A stretch of 18,589 bases of DNA from Segatella copri. Lineage in GTDB: Bacteria; Bacteroidota; Bacteroidia; Bacteroidales; Bacteroidaceae. Position numbers and translations under genes: made by a program. Positions 14,201 through 18,589 of this stretch are shown here, in pieces. How positions within the stretch are numbered: the stretch's first letter is position 1; each line of letters opens with the position of its first letter. The stretch spans positions 1-18,589 of the forward strand of contig NZ_JAHOEA010000061.1 of NCBI RefSeq assembly GCF_019127135.1, in the 5' to 3' direction. Under the pieces are notes generated by a model. It worked only from the letters and a program-made list of their open reading frames with translations. It had not been told where the DNA came from and ran no database searches.

Positions 14201-15112
14201 TTATTCTTGCTTTAACTGATCGAAAACATTCATGATATGCTCCAGCTCCTCTTCGTTGGCGAATGGAATACTGATTTTTCCCTTACCCTTAGCAGAGCAG
14301 GTGAACTGCACTTTGGTATTGAGGAACTGTGACAGTCGGTTTTTGAGCTGTGTAAATTCCTCAGGCATCTGAGCCTTGGCCGTGATGGTTTTCTTACCGC
14401 TCTCGATATCTTCTCCGCTCTTGAGTCGCTGTACCATCTCTTCAACCTTTCTTACTGAGTAGCCGTTCTTCTGTATCTCCTTGAACAACTTGATTTGCAG
14501 CGAAGGTGAGTCGAGAGCCAGTAGGGCGCGGCAATGGCCCATGTCGATTTCTTTCTTCTGTAGCGCCATCTGTACCTGGGCAGGAAGCTTGAGCAGTCGC
14601 AGATAGTTGGCGATGGCTGCACGGCTCTTACCCACACGTTCTGAAATCTTCTCCTGTGTCATACCCTCGTTTTCCAGAAGGTGTTCGTAGGCGAGTGCTA
14701 TTTCTATGGCGTTGAGGTCTTGGCGCTGGATATTCTCTACGAGCGCCATTTCCATTACGTTCTCATCGCTGATGGTGCGGATGTATGCAGGGATAGCTGT
14801 CAGTCCCGCAAGTTGTGAAGCGCGCCAGCGACGTTCACCGGCGATAATCTGGAATCTGTTTTCTGATACCTGTCTTAAAGTGATAGGCTGGATGATGCCT
14901 ATGGCTTTGATGCTTTCGGCGAGCTCATACAGGGCTTCGTCGTCAAACTCCCGGCGTGGCTGATTGGGATTCGCCTCAATCTGGTCGAGAGGAATTTCAT
15001 TGATGGTACTGCTGCCTTGGGTGCGCACTCCCTCGGTAGAGATGAGGGCATCGAGTCCGCGTCCTAAAGCGTTGCTCTTTGTACCGTTGTTGTATTTCTT
15101 GTGTACTGCCAT
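14201..15112 (-). CDS. parB: Chromosome-partitioning protein ParB
   Basis: A 303-residue CTP-dependent DNA clamp that loads at parS sites near the origin and works with ParA. The N-terminal CTPase/ParB-N domain has the GERRWRASQLAG motif (about 97-108) after the ITLRQ strand. The central helix-turn-helix (MTQEKISERVGKSRAAIANYLRLLKLP) reads parS, and the C-terminal 45 or so residues are the dimerisation domain. The start is the ATG at 15112. The open frame runs 20 codons further, but those codons translate the CTTTGAA-type repeat (15120-15151) and are not protein-like. It is 63 bases after parA and three before the DUF5683 gene. No parS-like TGTTTCACGTGAAACA site was seen in the window. Confidence 0.95.
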   Translation of the reverse strand: MAVHKKYNNGTKSNALGRGLDALISTEGVRTQGSSTINEIPLDQIEANPNQPRREFDDEALYELAESIKAIGIIQPITLRQVSENRFQIIAGERRWRASQLAGLTAIPAYIRTISDENVMEMALVENIQRQDLNAIEIALAYEHLLENEGMTQEKISERVGKSRAAIANYLRLLKLPAQVQMALQKKEIDMGHCRALLALDSPSLQIKLFKEIQKNGYSVRKVEEMVQRLKSGEDIESGKKTITAKAQMPEEFTQLKNRLSQFLNTKVQFTCSAKGKGKISIPFANEEELEHIMNVFDQLKQE

Positions 15113-15119
15113 TTTTTTA

Positions 15120-15151
15120 CTTTGAACTTTTAATTTTGAACATTGAACTTT
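15120..15151. repeat. CTTTGAA-type heptamer repeat between parA and parB
   Basis: Units are CTTTGAA, CTTTTAA, TTTTGAA, CATTGAA and CTTT, the same 7-base period and length as the array at 8481-8512. It fills half the parA-parB gap and ends eight bases before the parB ATG, so it lies in the parB leader where it could influence initiation. Confidence 0.7.
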
Positions 15152-15175
15152 CTGAAAGGGCTCAATTTCCAAATC

Positions 15176-15940
15176 TTAACTATTCTTGTTGATAATCTCC
15201 TTTGCCAAGGCCAGATGGTTCTTGGCCCCATTGCTTTCTGCATCGTAAAGGATAACTGGGAGACCATGGCTCGGACTCTCGCTCAGCTTCACGTTGCGCT
15301 GGATTACGGTCTTGAACACCAATTCCTGGAAGTGGCGTTTCACCTCGTCGTATATCTGGTTGGCAAGGCGTAGACGACTATCATACATGGTGAGCAGGAA
15401 ACCTTCTATCTCGAGTTTCGGATTCAGCTTGCTCTTGATGATCTTGATGGTATTGAGCAGTTTGCTGATACCTTCAAGAGCGAAATATTCACATTGAACT
15501 GGGATGATGACACTGTCGGCTGCTGTCAACGAATTGACGGTGATGAGGCCGAGCGAAGGCGAACAATCTATCAGGATATAGTCGTATTCGTCACGTATAG
15601 GCTGCAGCAATGTCTTAATCACCTTTTCGCGATTTTTGAGATTCAGCATCTCTATCTCGGCACCTACCAGGTCGATATGACTAGGAATGATGTCGAGTCC
15701 ATCAATGTCGGTGGTGTAGATGGCGTCGCGCACGTCTGCATGGTCGATGATGCATTCGTAGAGCGAACAGTCTACCTCGCTGATGTCCACGCCCAATCCA
15801 CTGGAAGCGTTTGCCTGTGGGTCGGCGTCCACGACGAGTACAGTTTTCTCTAGCGTGGCAAGCGATGCTGCCAAGTTGATGGTGGTAGTAGTCTTTCCTA
15901 CACCGCCTTTTTGGTTAGCTAATGCGATGATTTTTCCCAT
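15176..15940 (-). CDS. parA: Chromosome-partitioning ATPase ParA/Soj
   Basis: A 254-residue deviant Walker ATPase that binds the nucleoid as an ATP dimer and is displaced by ParB, moving the origin region. The deviant Walker A is KGGVGKTTTT (about 11-20) with the signature lysine, Walker A' is VVDADPQAN (about 38-46), and Walker B is YILIDCSPSLG (about 117-127). Length is standard for chromosomal Soj. The start is the ATG at 15940; the frame continues upstream for 28 codons, but the promoter box at 15960-15967 excludes them. It is the first gene of the minus-strand cluster and diverges from surE. Confidence 0.96.
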   Translation of the reverse strand: MGKIIALANQKGGVGKTTTTINLAASLATLEKTVLVVDADPQANASSGLGVDISEVDCSLYECIIDHADVRDAIYTTDIDGLDIIPSHIDLVGAEIEMLNLKNREKVIKTLLQPIRDEYDYILIDCSPSLGLITVNSLTAADSVIIPVQCEYFALEGISKLLNTIKIIKSKLNPKLEIEGFLLTMYDSRLRLANQIYDEVKRHFQELVFKTVIQRNVKLSESPSHGLPVILYDAESNGAKNHLALAKEIINKNS

Positions 15941-15959
15941 TTTCTTAGTAAATTTTCGG

Positions 15960-15967
15960 CAAAGATA
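15960..15967 (-). promoter_or_regulatory. -7 box of the parA operon
   Basis: The minus strand reads TATCTTTG, a perfect TAnnTTTG match, 19 bases upstream of the parA ATG, so the leader is very short. CAATATTTTTG precedes it, as at the promoter at 3797-3804. The -33 element is not clear. Confidence 0.55.
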
Positions 15968-16010
15968 CAAAAATATTGTGAGAAAGTCGCTATCTTTAAA
16001 GGTTTTTTCG

Positions 16011-16018
16011 TACTTTTG
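16011..16018 (+). promoter_or_regulatory. -7 box of the surE-lpxB operon
   Basis: TACTTTTG matches TAnnTTTG, 22 bases before the surE ATG. Together with the parA box 44 bases to the left it makes a compact back-to-back promoter region. A TTTG-type -33 is not present at the usual distance. Confidence 0.5.
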
Positions 16019-16040
16019 CACCAAAAAGAAAGATATTTTT

Positions 16041-16805
16041 ATGGAAAATAAGAAACCGTTAGTATTAATTTCGAATGATGATGGCTATCATGCCAATGGA
16101 ATCAAGACCCTGGTGAACTTTCTGAAAGACTGGTGCGACCTGCTGGTTGTTGCTCCGGAAAGTGCCCGCTCGGGATTCGCCTGTGCCTTCTCAGCTACTA
16201 CTCCCTTGCGCTTGAAGCGTCGCCACAATATGGGAGATGATGTGGAGGTTTGGTCATGTAGCGGCACACCGGTAGACTGTGTGAAACTGGCTTTGGATCA
16301 GTTTCTTGCTGATTGCAAGCCCGATCTGATTATCGGCGGTATCAATCATGGTGACAATTCGAGCGTGAACAATCATTATTCGGGAACTATGGGTGTAGCT
16401 AAAGAGGGCTGTATGCAGCATGTTCCAAGCATAGCCTTCAGCAGTTGCAATTATGATGAGAATGCAGATCTCACTCCTTTGCGAGATGGGGTGCTTAAGA
16501 TAGTTAAGATGGTGCTGGAGAAGGGATTGCCAGAATATACCTGTCTGAATGTCAACTTCCCGGCTTTGCCTCCGTTCAAGGGTTTCAAGGGTTGCCGGAT
16601 GACTCATGGCTCCTGGATCAATGAGGTGGATCATCGTACGCATCCGCATGGATATGATTATTATTGGATGGTGGGTGAATATCGTAATGACGAACCGGAG
16701 GCAACGGATACCGACCAGTGGGCTGTGAATCATGGTTACATCGCTATTACCCCAACTAAGATTGATGTAACGGATTATGATTGGTTAAAGAATTTTGAAT
16801 TATGA
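16041..16805 (+). CDS. surE: 5'/3'-nucleotidase SurE
   Basis: A 254-residue metal-dependent phosphatase that hydrolyses nucleoside monophosphates in the cytoplasm; length is typical. The metal site is ISNDDGYHANG (residues 9-19), with the acidic pair D12/D13. VAPESARSGFACAFS (about 39-53) carries the conserved serine loop, followed by CSGTPVDCVKLAL and the glycine/Asn-rich GGINHGDNSSVNNHYSGTMGVAKEG. The ATG at 16041 is the first in-frame start after the -7 box at 16011; upstream codons in the frame are antisense to parA and not real. The stop overlaps the lpxB start by four bases (ATGA), so the two are translationally coupled. Confidence 0.95.
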   Translation: MENKKPLVLISNDDGYHANGIKTLVNFLKDWCDLLVVAPESARSGFACAFSATTPLRLKRRHNMGDDVEVWSCSGTPVDCVKLALDQFLADCKPDLIIGGINHGDNSSVNNHYSGTMGVAKEGCMQHVPSIAFSSCNYDENADLTPLRDGVLKIVKMVLEKGLPEYTCLNVNFPALPPFKGFKGCRMTHGSWINEVDHRTHPHGYDYYWMVGEYRNDEPEATDTDQWAVNHGYIAITPTKIDVTDYDWLKNFEL

Positions 16806-18265
16806 AGTATTACCTGATAGTAGGCGAGGCTAGTGGAGATTTGCATGCCAGCAGGTTGATGCGCTCGTTGAAAAAAATAGACGAGTTTGCTGAATTCCGT
16901 TTCTTCGGCGGTGATTTGATGGCTGCTGAAGGTGGCACTCGCGTCAAGCATTTTAAGGAGTTGGCTTATATGGGCTTTGTGCCTGTACTGCTACATTTGG
17001 GTACCATCTTTTCTAACATGAAGAGATGCAAGGAAGATATTGTGAAATGGAAGCCGGATGTAGTGATACTGGTAGATTATCCGGGATTTAATCTCAAGAT
17101 AGCTAAGTTCTTGAAAAAGAACACCAATATCCCTGCCTATTATTATATTTCTCCTAAGATATGGGCATGGAAGGAGTGGCGGATCCGCAGCATTAAACGT
17201 GATATCGCTGAACTCTTCTCAATCTTGCCATTCGAGGTTCCGTTCTTCGAAAAGAAGCACCGTTATCCTATTCACTATGTAGGTAATCCTACGGCTCAGG
17301 AAGTAGGGGAGTTCAGGTCGGGATATCATCAGAGTTTTACGGAATTCTGTCAGGAGAATAATCTTGACACCTATCGTCCTGTTGTCGCTTTGCTGGCAGG
17401 AAGCCGTCTGCAGGAAATCAAAGACAATCTGCCTGCGATGATTGAGGTGGCTGAGCGTTTTGAAGATTATCAGATGGTGCTTGCCGGTGCTCCTTCGGTA
17501 GACGATGCTTACTATGAGAAGTTTATCAAAGGTACACCTGTCAAACTGGTGCGCAACAAGACTTATCCACTCTTGTCGCATGCTACGGCAGCTCTTGTTA
17601 CCAGTGGTACTGCAACCTTAGAGACGGCTCTTTTCGATGTGCCTCAGGTGGTATGTTATGAAACGCCTGTACCTCATCTCATCCGTTTCGGTTTCAAGCA
17701 TATCATCAAAGTGAAGTTTATCTCGCTGGTGAATCTTATCGCCAATAAGGAGATTGTGCCGGAGATGCTTGCCGACCGCTTTACGGTTGATGGTATTGCC
17801 AACGAACTTTATCAGATTCTTCCGGGAGAACCTGGCAGGGATAAGATGTTGGCAGAATATCAGGAAGTTCGAACTCAGTTAGGCGATAAGGTTGCGCCGG
17901 ATGAGGCTGCGGGCATTATGTTTGATCTTCTGGTTAAGCGTAGGGAAATGCTTCTCCGTTTGGCTCGTGAGCGTGCTGAAGCTGAAGCCAAAGCAGCAGC
18001 TGAGGCTGCAGAACGTGCGCGACAGAAGGCGATAGCTGAAGCCGAGGCAGCTAAGAAACGCGCCGAAGAGGAAGCTTTGGCGGCGCAGAAACGGGCAGAA
18101 GAAGAGGCTGAACTGGCACGAATAAGGGCAGAAAAAGCCCGACTGGCGGCTGAAACTAAGGCACGTGAGGCTCAGCAGCGTGCAGCCCAGGCACAGTATG
18201 AGGCGCAGGAAGCCCAGAAGGGTGAACGCTTTGAAGAAGAACAGGAAAAAGGTGAAATGTTTTAA
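16802..18265 (+). CDS. lpxB: Lipid-A-disaccharide synthase LpxB with long C-terminal helical tail
   Basis: A GT19 glycosyltransferase that joins UDP-2,3-diacylglucosamine and lipid X to form lipid A disaccharide 1-phosphate at the inner membrane. Family motifs are present: GEASGDLHASRLM at the N-terminus, YYISPKIWAWKEWR in the middle, and the nucleotide-sugar site LLAGSRLQEI with LVTSGTATLETAL. The enzyme domain ends at about residue 386, the usual LpxB length. A further 101 residues (387-487; DNA 17960-18262) are almost entirely Ala, Glu, Arg, Lys and Gln in 11-residue repeats (RAEEEALAAQK, RAEEEAELARI, RAEKARLAAET). This predicts one long helix or coiled coil like that of TolA. The tail is in frame and followed by a normal stop. 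Activity of the enzyme part seems intact; the role of the tail is unknown. Confidence 0.94.
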   Translation: MKYYLIVGEASGDLHASRLMRSLKKIDEFAEFRFFGGDLMAAEGGTRVKHFKELAYMGFVPVLLHLGTIFSNMKRCKEDIVKWKPDVVILVDYPGFNLKIAKFLKKNTNIPAYYYISPKIWAWKEWRIRSIKRDIAELFSILPFEVPFFEKKHRYPIHYVGNPTAQEVGEFRSGYHQSFTEFCQENNLDTYRPVVALLAGSRLQEIKDNLPAMIEVAERFEDYQMVLAGAPSVDDAYYEKFIKGTPVKLVRNKTYPLLSHATAALVTSGTATLETALFDVPQVVCYETPVPHLIRFGFKHIIKVKFISLVNLIANKEIVPEMLADRFTVDGIANELYQILPGEPGRDKMLAEYQEVRTQLGDKVAPDEAAGIMFDLLVKRREMLLRLARERAEAEAKAAAEAAERARQKAIAEAEAAKKRAEEEALAAQKRAEEEAELARIRAEKARLAAETKAREAQQRAAQAQYEAQEAQKGERFEEEQEKGEMF

Positions 18266-18282
18266 TAAAAAGCAATCTCTTT

Positions 18283-18344
18283 CAGTTCTGTGGCGGATAT
18301 CAATCTGCTGCAGAACTGCTGACTAAGGCAGATTTGTAATCTGC
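18283..18344. repeat. Paired REP-like hairpins downstream of lpxB
   Basis: Hairpin 1 pairs CAGTTCTG (18283-18290) with CAGAACTG (18311-18318), extended inward through two wobbles and GCGGA/TCTGC (18293-18297, 18304-18308). Hairpin 2 is a perfect 7-base stem GCAGATT/AATCTGC (18328-18334, 18338-18344) with a TGT loop. Both contain a G-C-R-GAT...AATCTGC core in the same order. A third, weaker stem TAGGA/TCCTA lies at 18349-18353/18364-18368. The pattern resembles REP elements moved by IS200-like transposases; it may also act as the lpxB terminator, although no T run follows. Confidence 0.45.
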
Positions 18345-18414
18345 TACCTAGGAGTATTAGCTATCCTAAAAAACAAACCCAAAAATATATATTTAATTTA
18401 AAACCCTAAAAAAA

Positions 18415-18555
18415 ATGAAAAAACTAATGACTCTCATTTGTGCCCTCTTTTGTATGGCACAAGTGTATGCAGCAAACCCTGTAAAGCAATGGGGACAGTT
18501 GCAGGTAAAAGGTGCGCAGCTTTGCGACCAGAGTGTGTGTCCTGAGACAGAATGA
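18415..18555 (+). pseudogene. Interrupted 5' end of a secreted GH5-cellulase-like gene
   Basis: An ATG after an AT-rich leader opens a 46-codon frame that ends at TGA 18553-18555. Residues 1-19 form a clear signal peptide (MKKLMTLICALFCMAQVYA). The mature start (ANPVKQWGQLQVKGAQLCDQ) resembles the opening strand of GH5 cellulases, where one expects GNPVxLRG next. After codon 39 (base 18531) the sequence changes and none of the three frames to the window end gives that motif. The simplest reading is a GH5 gene broken by an insertion. A real small secreted peptide is the alternative. The GH5 call rests on about 18 residues. Confidence 0.45.
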
Positions 18556-18589
18556 AGTCAGATATTGGCTATATTTGATAGATTTCTGT
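18532..18589. mobile_element. Possible end of an inserted element (edge of window)
   Basis: From 18532 the sequence no longer continues the GH5-like frame and begins AGTGTGTGTCCTGAGACAG. Only 58 bases are visible, so no transposase, inverted repeat partner or target duplication can be shown. The call is inferred from the abrupt loss of coding similarity. Confidence 0.3.

Noticed and set aside
15113..15172. N-terminal extension of ParB
   Set aside because: The extra 20 codons translate a heptamer DNA repeat (KVQCSKLKVQSKK) and precede the usual MAVxKKYN-type start.
15783..16040. 86-codon upstream extension of SurE
   Set aside because: It overlaps parA in antisense and precedes the promoter box at 16011-16018; SurE proper begins MENKKPLVLISNDDG.
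18415..18555. Small secreted peptide gene
   Set aside because: Possible, but the mature segment looks like the start of a GH5 domain and then stops abruptly, so a broken gene is the better reading.

Overview
The window reads as a chromosome segment of a Bacteroidota gut commensal, most likely a Prevotella/Segatella (S. copri-like) relative. Three things suggest this. Promoters carry the Bacteroidota TAnnTTTG -7 box instead of TATAAT. The gene order parA-parB-DUF5683-lytic transglycosylase-rel next to surE-lpxB is the arrangement I know from Bacteroidales. Most genes also lack a clear Shine-Dalgarno. The species name is inference.

Region 1 (1-5160) looks accessory. Two unrelated orphan ATPases, both on the minus strand (DUF4143-type at 81-1286; ATPase_2-type at 3830-4960), bracket three genes: a flavodoxin/ferredoxin fusion protein (+), an AT-rich orphan lipoprotein (-) and a gamma-carbonic-anhydrase-like hexapeptide protein (-). 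Each ATPase gene has a cluster of TTATCA/TGATAA-type direct and inverted repeats lying over or beside a TAnnTTTGCAGAA promoter. This is the best candidate in the window for an undescribed regulatory or ATPase system.

Region 2 (5160-9650) holds alaS (-) and a small MerR-type regulator (+), which share an interlocked divergent promoter, followed by a secreted pectin methylesterase (-). Two almost identical strong terminator hairpins occur about 2.8 kb apart, at 2349 and 5188.

Region 3 (9654-15940, all minus) is a housekeeping cluster read parA, parB, DUF5683 protein, MltD-like lytic transglycosylase, Rel/SpoT (p)ppGpp enzyme. It joins chromosome segregation, peptidoglycan remodelling and the stringent response.

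Region 4 (15941-18589, plus) has surE and lpxB overlapping by four bases. LpxB carries an unusual tail of about 100 residues made of 11-residue Ala/Glu/Arg repeats. Downstream are paired REP-like hairpins and the first 40 or so codons of a GH5-cellulase-like secreted protein. That frame ends abruptly in unrelated sequence, which may be the edge of an inserted mobile element. Pectinesterase and the GH5 remnant point to plant-polysaccharide use. I saw no tRNA, rRNA or CRISPR array.
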